A DNA stretch of 64,000 nt, taken from positions 14,131,001-14,195,000 of the forward strand of contig NW_025062476.1 of assembly GCF_000002995.4 (NCBI RefSeq), in the 5' to 3' direction. Source of the DNA: Brugia malayi (taxonomy: Eukaryota > Nematoda > Chromadorea > Rhabditida > Onchocercidae). A program made the translations under genes and the position numbers. Positions within the stretch are counted from its first letter, which is position 1. Each line of letters starts with the position of its first letter. The notes under the pieces are model-generated. The model had not been told where the DNA came from. It did not search any database and saw only the letters and a list, made by a program, of their open reading frames with translations. Shown here one piece after another: positions 34,370-45,593 of the stretch.

Positions 34370-37227
34370 TTTTCCAAAGTTAACAAAACTTATGTGAGCC
34401 TAAGATAGAATGCACGTGAAATGTGTTATGAAAGATTTGTGACCGTTGAGTGACAATACAAAATTCATTAGACACATTCATTAAGATGCTATATATATTT
34501 TTTTTGCACTCAGTAATACCGCTCACGTCCTAAGAACCAACTGCTTAAAGACAGTGGTGACAATAGCGCTTCAATATACATTAACAAACATTGAAAATAT
34601 CAACAAAGGAAAAATTATCCTTTCACTCTTAATCAAATTGCTTTATTTTTCTAATTCGTGGAATGTATGCAGAAAAGCATACATTCCACGAATATTATTC
34701 TATCCACAAAACCAAACTGCGACAAACTGCAATTATTATTATTATTAATTTTTTGGCGTTATAAAACTGAAAATTTTCATTCTAGAAAACGGGACACAAT
34801 TTGGGCATTCTTCGCAAGCATGAGGAAAAGACGTAACAATCGGACGTTTTCGAAGCATCAGATTGTAGCGACCGGTTAATAATTTTATTTTACCATTGGA
34901 TTTTTTAAATATTTCTTCCCTATTTATTATTCCATGAATATCACAGAAATGCATAAATGTACTAATTGACAATAATATTCGGAGGCAAGCATTTAAATGT
35001 TCAAAATGCGCTCACAACTGAAATAAACGATTTGTCATGCCAAAAGCTAATATGAAAAAGCATCATAAATGAGAAAAAAGTATTTACCTAAAAATTTATA
35101 ACAAAATTGACATCACGAAGTGGTTTTAAGCAAAGAAATGGTATTATAAGAAAAAAGTATACCACTTATAATTTAGCCTAAACCTTAACGTGCAAAATAA
35201 ATGGCAGATATTATGTTTAATGAAAAAAACTTCTCCGAGTATTCGACACTAAAAAATTTTTTAAGTTAATCATTGAAAAGTGGATGTAGAAAAACTTCTT
35301 TAAGATCTTCACAAGAACAATATTGCTTTTCTATATATGAAAGGCACTGTTTCACATCTAATACAGAAGGCGACAAAACCAACATTTATCATCAAAATCA
35401 AAATTGTCGTTAAAAAGAACAACAAATGTGCATTTACTCCAATAAAATATGCAATTCTTCATGTAATCATATCATATGGAAAAGGATTAGGATAACACTT
35501 GCATTTAAGCTTAGGGTTAGGTTTAGGATGATACCTATACTTACACACACATTAGATGCTGCAACATTTTTCTCGTCATTATCACTCACTCAGATGTATT
35601 AGCTGTCGATGACCAATGAATCATTTGCTTAAAAGGTTGACAATGGTGAAAGTGATGCTTCAATGATACATCAACAAATTTTGGAAATGTCAATATAGAA
35701 ATGAATACTCTTTGCCCTCTCGGCTAAATTCATAATTCATGAAAGATATGCATTCTATCTGCTAAGCCAAACTGCGACTGTTCATTTATTTTAGCTGAAC
35801 AAATTTTAGCTGAACATTTATTTTAAGCACCTAAAAAATTTTTGTGATCAGTTTATGATCTGATTTTATTTTCATAGTTGTTTATAATTAATTATCATAT
35901 TTGTCACAGCTTAAAAAAAGTAACTATTGACCCTTGAAAAATAAATGTAGCAGAATTTCCGAGGACTTCAGATCTCCTTAAAAACAATTTATTAAATACA
36001 TAATGTGTCAAAGTTTTTTCCTTCTATAATAAAGCATAATTTACCAATATTTGTGACTTAGCAAAAACCTAAATGTGAAGAAAAAAAATTTTTCTTCAAA
36101 ATATTTCCTCAATTAAGCGACAAATTTCCGCTTAACTTTTCCCAATTTTCTAGCACTGAAAAATTTAAAAAAGTAAATGACGAAGATTCAAATCTTTATA
36201 AAAACAATTTATCTACGATGAGAATAAAGAGAAAATGATTAAGATAAGATATATACTAAGTGAAAATTTGCTCAAAAACTATTATTATTTTACAAATTGA
36301 TAGAAAAGCCTAGCACTTAACACATCGAATCATTTTGCAATTTGTCTGCAGTCTACTAAATCGCTTATGATTCGACTTTGACACCTATCATGTCAACACA
36401 CAATAATATTTTTTAGTCTACCACCGAATAAGTTTTTTGCTGTAACTGGCTTACCATTAATCACTCTTATGATCTACATAGAAACAAAAAATGGTGCAAT
36501 CGTAATTACGAAGTATTAAACAATGCTGAAGTAAGTAATCTTCCATATCTTTAAGCCATATCTCGTGAAAATTATAATTCTATATATATTGGTGATTAAA
36601 GTAAGTAGGTAAAATTCATTTGCAATTTAAAATTAAAAGAAAAACTGAAGTGCATCAAAGCTAATCGTGACCCAATTCATTTTTTTATTATTATTTACAA
36701 AGTACTCAAATCACCAAAAGAGAAAAGAAGTAAATATTAAAAAATATTACTTTGGTCATTCAAACAAATGCTGAAGTACTGATTGTTATACCCTATTTTA
36801 ACTTACCTGATATAATGAATAAATTAACCATTATCATACTCTTATACTTTTAATTGTTTGGTGACATAGTCTGGCAGCAAAATTAGCACTTAATCATCAC
36901 AATAAAATTGGACGATAGATTTGAAAATTCCTTTCAACAAATTTATTCGTAATTTTTTAACAAAAAAACAAATGTCACAATAAATAGGAGTTAAATTCAT
37001 CACTTCAATCAGTAATGTATTATCAGTTAATTTTTGATTAAACAAACAAATATATTTTCAAATATTAATGGAATTACTGTTGCAAAAAAAAAAAAAAAAA
37101 AACCATATGTATGGAATATTATTAACTTAATTATTAGGTAAAGAAATTAGTTTAGAAGAACAGATGGGAAGAAAGATCATGGAATTAGATATGATCAATT
37201 AAAATGCCATTAAGCTACCAGGCAGTA
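34370..37227. other. AT-rich stretch with diverged internal repeats
   Basis: No gene is recognised. Segments around 34545-34740 and 35630-35790 are diverged copies of each other (shared GACAATxGxGAAxxxGxGCTTCAAT and CCAAACTGCGAC). A telomere-like degenerate run is at about 35509-35530 (CTTAGGGTTAGGTTTAGG). An A tract lies at about 37084-37100. Confidence 0.5.
34654..34693. repeat. Perfect 17-bp inverted repeat (hairpin)
   Basis: ATTCGTGGAATGTATGC and its exact reverse complement are separated by AGAAAA. The related copy near 35730-35760 has only one arm-like segment, so the hairpin arose after the duplication. Confidence 0.9.
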
Positions 37228-37815
37228 CCTAAGAATAAATGTTGGAAATAAGTCAACATATTTCCAATTGTCATTTAATTTACGTCACCAAAATTTAAAA
37301 CTGAAACTTTTTTCAAAATGCAAATAATTCATTCAATATTTTACTTACCTTCAATAAACTATATTTTATTAAACAAAGAAGACAGGATTATTTAATACTG
37401 CACAACTGATTAAATATTTCACCATACGATGACATTTAATCCCAGCTATTCATCAGTTCCCTTTATGCAAATGTTACTCCATTTTGTCAACCAAACTTCT
37501 AGAATTTGTTTCAAACATCAAACATTGCTTATGTTGAAATTCTTTCTGATAATAGCAGTGGATGTATGTCAAAAAGCAATAATTAGCAAATTTCAGGTGA
37601 TGCTTCCATCCGATGAAGTTCCCATCGGTGATACTATCAATAGATGTGAAGATGCTACTTTATTAAATGAACCCATTAAATGCATCGAAAATGATTAGAA
37701 TCTTATTCATCAGGTCGTATTACTGAAATGATGGAACAATATCCTTCCTAAGTATCAGATTTACGTACGCGCTATTGTAACACTTCCTTCCGGATTCAAA
37801 AGAGCATTCATAAAC
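37228..37815. repeat. Segmental duplication B, copy 2
   Basis: Direct copy of 31719-32306. No zinc-finger gene follows here, so the duplication took only the sequence upstream of that gene. Confidence 0.95.
37429..37698 (+). CDS. Small hypothetical protein in duplication B, copy 2
   Basis: Identical in translation to the frame at 31920-32189 (89 codons, or 55 from the internal Met). As there is no downstream partner exon at this locus, it would have to be a self-contained gene or a passive duplicate. Not recognised. Confidence 0.2.
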   Translation: MTFNPSYSSVPFMQMLLHFVNQTSRICFKHQTLLMLKFFLIIAVDVCQKAIISKFQVMLPSDEVPIGDTINRCEDATLLNEPIKCIEND

Positions 37816-40170
37816 TATCAAGCGAGGAGGTTAAAGAAAAAATATGACAAACAGCGGACAGAGCTCAGGAATAGCAGAAAACCTAGGACTTCCCAGGGAA
37901 ATAAAAGAATTAGATTTGTCGCTAATCAATTAACCGTGGTATTCTTGAATCAATTATGAACATTCTCGATTCTATTCAAAAGGAAAGAAGAAATTTATAT
38001 AGAAATGGTTCATTAAGAACAAGGTATAAAATAAGTCAATGAAGAGATTTGGATGGGATTTGCTAAGGAGTTGCTTGAGTTGTAGTTTAAGAGAGTTCTT
38101 AAGATGCCAAGGCAAAAGCTCTTCGAGAGTATGAAAAAAGTTATTGTGTAGAACTATAAATGAAGAAAGAACTAGATAACGAACTCTTCCTAATGGGTGA
38201 TTTACAAAGATATGCTGTAATACTATTGTGAAGAGAGTTACCTGAACAAAAAAGGAAAACCTTAAATATTAGTTATCAGAGTGAAAATGTGTGAATCGGT
38301 TTTTGGTATTTAACCATTGATGATAAGCTGATAGTTAAAAACAAAGATGAAAATTAGATAAGTAGTTCATTACATCATAACACTCATTTGCATTCATTTT
38401 GAATCATTTGATGAGAAATACAATTGAAGTTATGAAATGAACTGTTCTTAGATTGGATTACAACAGCTCTTTCTGGAGTCCGAAAATCAGGAAAAAAAAA
38501 AACATGGAATTCCTGTTTTCTAAAAAATAATTAAGATCCTAGCTGACATTCGCTTCCATCTCCATTTGGCTTTACAACTAAGTGACTTAGTCAGATGTTA
38601 GAATGCTGTTTCAGCACTTCTATTGTACACAATTTCGTTCTCTTCAACATAACTTTGTCACTTTGATTTTGCTAATATTATGATTCGGTCGCTCAACTTA
38701 AATTTCTAATTGAACCCATTTCGACTGTTTCAATACGAATGTCCCAGCACTACGGTTCACAGTAACCACCAATCCTATCAATTGTCACAAGCTGTTGCTC
38801 CCATAAGTGCTTTAGTCATCGATTGAGTGAGAGGATGGCAAGTCAGCTGCTTTCTGCATCCATTATTATGCGTGGTATTACGATGTGATAACTGTGGTCA
38901 TATCTCTTTGAAATATAAGAGAAATTTAGAGAGTTCAGACGGTGAGGAAATCATACCCGTACATATTTTTTATGCAAATTATTTAAAATTAAAGTTTACA
39001 AAATATGTAGCTAGATGAAAGACAGGTTTAATAGAGTGAGAAGGAAAAATAATTCCATCTTTATTCTCTGTAGGGGCGCTTTGCAGTCGGTGAACTTTTT
39101 ATTGTCGTGCGCTGAGGTGAGACTGCGCTTGATTTTCAAGTTTTTGCTTAAATCTGAAAATGTCAAAAAGAAGATACAGGTGGAAGGAGAACAGGAGGAG
39201 GAGAAATGAGAGGGATCTAAAATGGTGTTACAGCATATGAAATGAAATGATAGTTGTCACTGTCGAGTATCATTTGCAAATGGAGCGACTGGCTACACTT
39301 GAACTGAAATTACAGCCAAATATTGTTTGGGGAGATAGTGAGATGTATTTTCAGGTTGAGAAATTGTTGATTCCTGTCACTCTTAATATAACGTTAACGC
39401 TAATTGTTTGAATTGGTATATATCATACCAAAAAGGATTCGAATTCTGTCTTCTATTATAAGTTCGATCCGGTCCATAATCATACAACCGAAAATGAAAT
39501 CGTCGACGGGATGGCTAGAGCTCTCAAAGCTTGCAAGTAGTCAGAAAATTGGATTGCACAGCAATGGAACTTTATTGACTTCATTTGACCTTTACTTTCT
39601 TCTACTTGATGATTCGAACGAAACACCGCAGTGAATGTTCTTCACTGTCATTACATTAAGTGATAAGTTGGTTATCTTACATTTATGGGTAATGATTTAA
39701 AACAGAGAAAAATCTATTTAATAGTGAAGGCTTGTCGAATGCTGCGGAATAATTGCAATTGTAATTGAGATCACTGAGATTCGCCGGTCAAATTCTCTAG
39801 GGGGATTGATCTTGGTGAATGTCATGCAAAAATGGAACTTGAGACTGCTTCTGGAACAATTTCCAATCAATATGCTTCTAGCTCACAGTAGCTCGAATCG
39901 CTTTACGTAGTATGTTTAAATTCACAGATAAATGGAATCGGATGCGTGTTGATGCTAGCTATAATAAATTTTGCACTAAAAGCCGAATTACAAACATAAA
40001 TCAGAATAACAACCGGTAAAGATTATCCAACCAAGAGTGACTGCAACTTGTACCTGAATCTGAAATCCGGAAGAGGCAGGCTGAATCAAATAGCGTCAAT
40101 TATTAATTAATTGCATCAGAACGATGTACAAAGTGGTGTCACTTTATAAAAAATACATTCGTGCAACAAA
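37816..40170. other. Stretch without a recognisable gene
   Basis: Short frames are open at 38827-39018, 39015-39209 and 39404-39634 on the plus strand. None shows a family motif. Missing N-terminal exons of the presenilin-like gene might lie here, but I could not identify them. Confidence 0.4.
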
Positions 40171-40300
40171 CTGCGTTATTACCACAAGTGCTCATTGTCA
40201 CTGCCTTCAGAGAACGCTTTATAAAATATTTCTTGTCAGTGAACTTAACTCTTCAATTTACTGAAAAGCAAGAGATGTCGCAGTTTAGAAGCTAATGAGT
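40170..40300 (+). CDS. Possible N-terminal exon of the presenilin-like gene (weak)
   Basis: One plus-strand frame reads a hydrophobic LLPQVLIVTAFRERFIKYFL followed by LTLQFTEKQEMSQF. This is faintly like the end of presenilin TM1 and the FTE-containing first loop. The adjacent frame (VVSLYKKYIRATNC) is faintly like TM2. Neither gives a clean splice join to 40336, so this may be decayed or chance. Confidence 0.2.
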
Positions 40301-40335
40301 TAAAAAGTTAAGGAATTCTCTTCAGTGAATTTCAG

Positions 40336-42553
40336 ATGACATTAGCCCAATTATGTCATTAACTATCATTTATCATATTATCCTTAATCTATCCTTTATC
40401 ATATTGATCATAAGAATAGTAAGATATTTCAGAGACTTATTCAAAGCAATTGGCTTCCAGACCGCCCCTCCTATACTCACAACACTTACTGTTATTACAT
40501 ATGGTACCATCGGTATCCTCGTATTCTTCACCAAAAAAACTCCTCTTTACATGCATCAATTCTACGTCATTTGCAACTGTTCATTGGTTTCTGTATTTTA
40601 CCTTCGAATGTTCCCTACACATACTGCGTGGTTTGTATTGGTATGCTTTGGGTTGATGAGTTCGTTATTATTTGGGGTAAGTTGATGAGAGTTCGCTGTA
40701 CCATCTAAGTAATATTTCTGTGAAACCCTCTCTGACTGTAAGCAGTGCATATGAGATTGTGGACAGTTGCAGAATCGTATGAATGCGATCATTGCAACAA
40801 ATTAGATCGCCGATCAAAATGACCAGAAAAGGGGAAAGACTTGAGAAAAGAGATAAATTTTATCTTTTAGAGAAGATAAAACATTCTAATCTTAATTATT
40901 CCATAAAGAGATTGAATTGATTCCTAATCGAATACAAGAAAGCATTCAGATGCATTCGCAGTGCTTGCACCCATCGGTCCATTGCGACGTATCAGTGGAA
41001 AAGCTCACGAATACAGCGACCAAGTAAGTAAGGCAATTACTTCTCAATTGCTTGATATAATAAGCATTAAGAATTGCGACAACTGTTTGCTCCTTACAGT
41101 ATTGCGATTCTTAATGTTCACAGCTGAGGATAGAAATGACGAGCGGAGGGAAGAAATCGTAAGTTCTCTTAGGCAGTGAGCTTTCTGCTGTGGTAGTAAG
41201 TTCTATTTCTCTTGTTGGTTGACTACCATCCGCTTCCCGAAAGAAACAAAGAAAAAGAAAAAATTTTTTAAAAGAAAAAAGGTCTTTGTAGATCAATTTT
41301 GATAAAATTCTTTATTTTCAAAGCAAATTTTAGCAATTCTGTCCTTGACTCCTACAAATCGTTCACATGAGATTTATAACATAACTGAAAACATCAGACA
41401 TGAAAAAAGAAACAAAAGCAGCTTTTTCAAAGTTAATCATTCAGACAAGCAAGAGATGTCTTGTCGAGCCAAAACAACAAAAAGTGAGGAGAAGCCTAAA
41501 ATAAGCTCCAACAAGGCTGGATTCAGTATTTTTCATCGATTTAGCACATCATATCTTTCGATAGATCCATGTCTTGAGTCCTAAAAATTTTGAAGTGAAC
41601 TTTGTCTAAATTACAGGAAGCAAAGAGCAAACATATCCAACAGCGTAAAGCGTTAGGTCACAAAAGTAATATATGTGATGAAACGATCCGGAAAATTTGC
41701 ACAAAGCTTGGAACATCCAAGAATAAAAGAAAGAAACGAAATTTAAAATCTACGATGCTCTGAATGATGGATGTATTCGTGGAAATTTTTTCGTCGAACA
41801 GGTATCGGGAAATTGGCACTTACGAGATTAATTTTTGAATCGAAATAAAAAAATAAATTGAAAATCTCATTCTGATTACAAATCCTTCAGAACGCTTCAT
41901 TCTTTTCGCCGCTATCAATGTGATTAACATGTTTTTTTCTTTCAATAAGTATTTTTTTCAAATAAGAGCAATCAAATAAGTATTACCTGCTCAGAACTTT
42001 ATCTAATTAATTCCTTCAATTAATTTTCATAACGCGACAGAAACGACAGAAAGATAAAGCTGTGGGAAATCCAAGCTGTAAAATACTTATTTCTTTGGGA
42101 ATTATTTTCTTTCCAAATCATCTTCTTGACCTGCCAACTCGGTAACTGACCAGTCATCCCACAATCATCAAGCGAATCATCCCACAATTCAGAATGCCTT
42201 ATAATGTACTATATGATGTTAAATTTAAACTAAAATTCGTAAATATGCAAATTTCAGCATCGGTTCGTCTTGGCATGGGCGACTTCATTTTCTATAGTTT
42301 GCTGGTAGATAAAACCTCCGCGACACGTAGTATGTGCGTTGCTGACTCAATGGCTGGCTGGCTGGCATACTCACCCTGGCAGTACTGTCTAGCTACGATG
42401 AACCCACTACAGCACTGTCTGTTCCGATCGATTACCATCGCTGTACTGCTACATTCCGGCATTTATCTGTTCGTCGAACCATTCCATAATCGCATAGTGA
42501 TGAGCACAAAATTATTTACCTCTAGACAAAACAGAACTATCTCCACCATATGA
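40336..42553 (+). CDS. Divergent presenilin-like intramembrane aspartyl protease (possibly broken)
   Basis: Recognisable exons are 40336 to about 40676, about 40950-41023, and 42258-42553; the large-loop exons between are unclear. Exon 1 covers TM3-TM6: ITYGTIGILVFFTKKTPLY, HQFYVI and FPTHTAWFVLVCFG follow presenilin N(F/Y)G..G, QQ.YLI and LPE.(T/S)AW. The next exon reads DAFAVLAPIGPLRR, the TM6 catalytic-Asp motif. The last exon has VRLGMGDFIFYSLLVDKTSA, the TM7 GxGD motif, almost identical to canonical presenilin. Presenilins are the catalytic core of gamma-secretase; nematodes have sel-12, hop-1 and spe-4 types. Odd points: no clear TM1/TM2; a 6-8-residue insertion or a weak donor before the TM6 Asp; and two frameshifts (42351-42366 and 42425-42432) scrambling TM8 and the PAL region. 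It is either a fast-evolving spe-4-like gene, a pseudogene, or affected by assembly error. Confidence 0.75.
42351..42366 (+). repeat. TGGC tetranucleotide repeat at a frameshift site
   Basis: Four TGGC units lie in the coding frame of the presenilin-like gene. One more unit would put the downstream TM8-like frame (GILTLAVLSS...TALSVPI) in phase with the GxGD exon. Confidence 0.8.
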
Positions 42554-43678
42554 CTTCTCCAGTTGCAGGCAAGTTCATCAGTTCATAAATTTGATACATG
42601 CCAAAGATCATAAGGGATCATCTTAGTGACAGCATATTTTGCATTAAAAAACAATACAAAGGAAGCAACGCTACATTATGAAAGAAATAACGAATAAATA
42701 AAAGAAAGTGAGAATGCAATCAACAATGCCAAATTTAAGAATAAACTTTAAAATACGAAGATGAAACGAAGGAGTCAAAAAGTAAGCAATATAAACTAAT
42801 TAAAAATGCAATACATTCTAGGTATAAATAAATGAAGCGACAAATACTATTATTATTATTATTAAAAATCCAACACTTTAAAAGTCAAAGAGTAAAACAG
42901 TTGAATTAAATCCTTGCTGAACACCCCGATGCTGAATTCATCAAAGTTGAAGTGATACAGGCAAACATTACGCCTAAATAATTAAGTTGCAATTCAAAGC
43001 AGCATAACAGCCAAAAAAATCCACTATTCCTAGAAAGTTCAATCTGTATTAATATTAGATTTAAGGCTTAATGTTTCGTAAAATGTGAACCGAGGAAAGT
43101 TAGGCAATGAATCATTAAATTTCATCTTATAAATATTTCGTATAATATCAATTGATTCAGATAATGAAACTTAACTATTACATACTTCTCTCAAAACTTT
43201 ACTTCGCCGAAATAACTATTTATTACAAGTACCGATTATCCTCCAACTTAAAATTACTATTTTACATGTTTTTTGAAAAAAGCATTCAGAAAAAAAATCC
43301 GAAAAGATTATGCTTCAAAGTGCTAAGGAAAACGAAGAGCAAATAATTTAACCTATTGTGAAAAGTTTTCTAGAAAATTCCAAGAGAAGGAATATCGATT
43401 GCCAAAAACCAATCGATTGGTAACCAAAACTGCATGAGATCCAAGCAAAAAAAAAAAAAAAAAATAAAATAAATAAATAAAAACAAAAAGACACAAAAAA
43501 GAAACAAAAGAATGATTGATGATGATTTCGATAAGAATGAGACGTTGGTCATGGTCGTTTAATAGAAATACATGTAGAAATAACATCAACATAGTTCACA
43601 GTAATATTTTTGTTTCCGAAATTGTACTTTCCTTTGTGTTATTCAAGTAAATGAGATTAAAGGTTGTCTTTATTTTAG
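42554..43678. other. Stretch without a recognisable gene
   Basis: AT-rich. A short ATT run is at about 42848-42863 and an A tract at about 43447-43463. Two short frames (43152-43346 plus strand; 43353-43592 minus strand) are compositionally driven. Confidence 0.45.
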
Positions 43679-44484
43679 TTCGAAGAAGTTTCGGTAGAAT
43701 TTATACTTTCTAACTTAACTGCTCACGTCCGCTTACGCCGTCAATTCTGCTTTCCGATCAGTCTAATCATAGAGAGGATAACAGTTTCCATAACATTTAA
43801 AAGAAGGAAATTCGCAAATGGTACGTGAACCGTGAACCATGAAACGCTATGGACGTAGCTAACAAATCATATTTGAAATTTTGAACAAAATTAGATATGA
43901 AGGGACGGGGAAATGGAACGAAGTGGGAAATAAAAGTGCTAATAAAATGAGTTAGGTGATTCATCGAGGTAAAAATAATAAAGATTAACTGAAATTCATT
44001 TGATAGATTGAGATAGACAATTGAAATTCAAATAGAAATAGTGGAAACTGTTCCTTTGTTTCTTTGATATTTCACGTATATTTGATTTGACTGTGAAACG
44101 TTTTATCGTTTCTTTCTGTTTCTATAAACAATTATTTCTCTGTTATTAATCTTTATTTTCTTTTCGTTGTAATCATCTCCGAAATTTAGGAATTTTAATT
44201 TGAGTAACTGATGCACTATCCTAATCTTTACTATAGTTATAGGAAGTTGCCAATGTTAATTTTACTGTAATCTTTCAGCGATTCATCACCGTAATTGCTA
44301 TTCCTGCAATAGCTGCAACTGTTTTCAAAGTCCAATAGTCAGGGTTAGAGGCATGACTAATGCTAGCAACAGAACTAAATCTGCTAACAATTTCGTCTTA
44401 TCAGTGCCACTTACTCTGTCTGCAAGTACTGCACATGAGAGTGAAAAATCTATATCTAGTAAAAATACCGTAATGACAGCTTAG
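43679..44484 (+). CDS. Unrecognised two-exon candidate gene fragment
   Basis: Two plus-strand segments fit as exons. 43679-43820 follows TATTTTAG and ends at G|GTACGT, phase 1. 44279-44484 follows TCTTTCAG, accepts phase 1 and ends in a stop. The joined frame has about 116 residues, including FEEVSVEFILSNLTAHVRL, FPISLIIERITVSITFKRRK, a small CYSCNSCNCF cluster and a Ser/Thr-rich tail. No start codon or family is recognised, so upstream exons would be needed. The phase match is suggestive, not proof. Confidence 0.25.
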
Positions 44485-44796
44485 TCTTAAACATTTTTTA
44501 CTTCTGATAACCATACTTTTGGATCCTCCCCGACTTCTTTTAATATAACAGTATGACACTCTCTGCACGTCCGTAATGTGTTGACTATATCATCTAAACC
44601 TTTTAAGTCTATTCTCGCCACCACAGCATTAATCCCTTGTTTGACCAAGGGAAAATATAGTACTTGGATCTGTGTGCTTGATTAGTATGTACTCGCGTTC
44701 AGTCAACATGAAAACGTTCCTGTAGACACTAGTAGCTTTTAGATTTGACAAAAAAATCAGTGTTGATGTTTGCTGTACATTTATATTATTTGCTGT

Positions 44797-45560
44797 AATC
44801 TACAAAATAAATTCCAGCAATATCAAAAACTAATTTTAATTAAATGTTAAATTATTGAAAAAAATCAATTCATTAAAAAAATGGATATTTTGCACTTAAT
44901 TGAATAATTTATAAGCGTTCCATAGTACTGGTCATTTAGGGTGTGGTCATTTGACCAGCATTAATAATAAAATAAACTTTAACAATTAAGTTTTAATTGA
45001 TATTTGATAGGCAAAATTAATTAAGTTTTTAATTTGTGACGGTTTTAATTCCTTCTTACAAATCAAATCAATTTTTATTTCAAATTTAGATATCAAATTT
45101 TATGAAAAGTCAATAATTTATTAGAATTTTGCATATTAATCTACAAAATAAATTGTAGTAAATATCAAAAGCTAGTTTTAAATAAATGTTAAAATTTTGA
45201 AAAATATCAATTAATTAAAAAAAAAAATAATGGATATTTTGAACTTAATTGATTAATTTGTGTGCATTGCATAGGTATTGGTCGCATACATTGTGGTCAT
45301 TTGACAAGCAAAAATAAAAAAATCAAGCTTAGAAATTAAGTTCTGAATGATATTTTAGAAGCAAAATTAATTAATTTTTTAATTAATGGCGGTTTTAATT
45401 CATTCTTACAATTAGAATTAATTTTTATTTCTAATTTAAGTACCAAAATTTAGGAAATTTGTACAATTTTTAAAAGCTTTTGCATATTAAAATGCGAAAT
45501 GAATACATGTATTGTCAAAATTTATTTTAATTAATTGTTAAAATATTTATAAATATCAAT

Positions 45561-45593
<33 letters not shown>

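Noticed and set aside
42258..42553. A separate short membrane-protein gene
   Set aside because: The GxGD exon and the exons at 40336-41023 match consecutive presenilin motifs on the same strand, so they are one locus.
44633..44652. Small hairpin TCCCTTG/CAAGGGA
   Set aside because: A 7-bp stem is short and not supported by any repeat or gene context.
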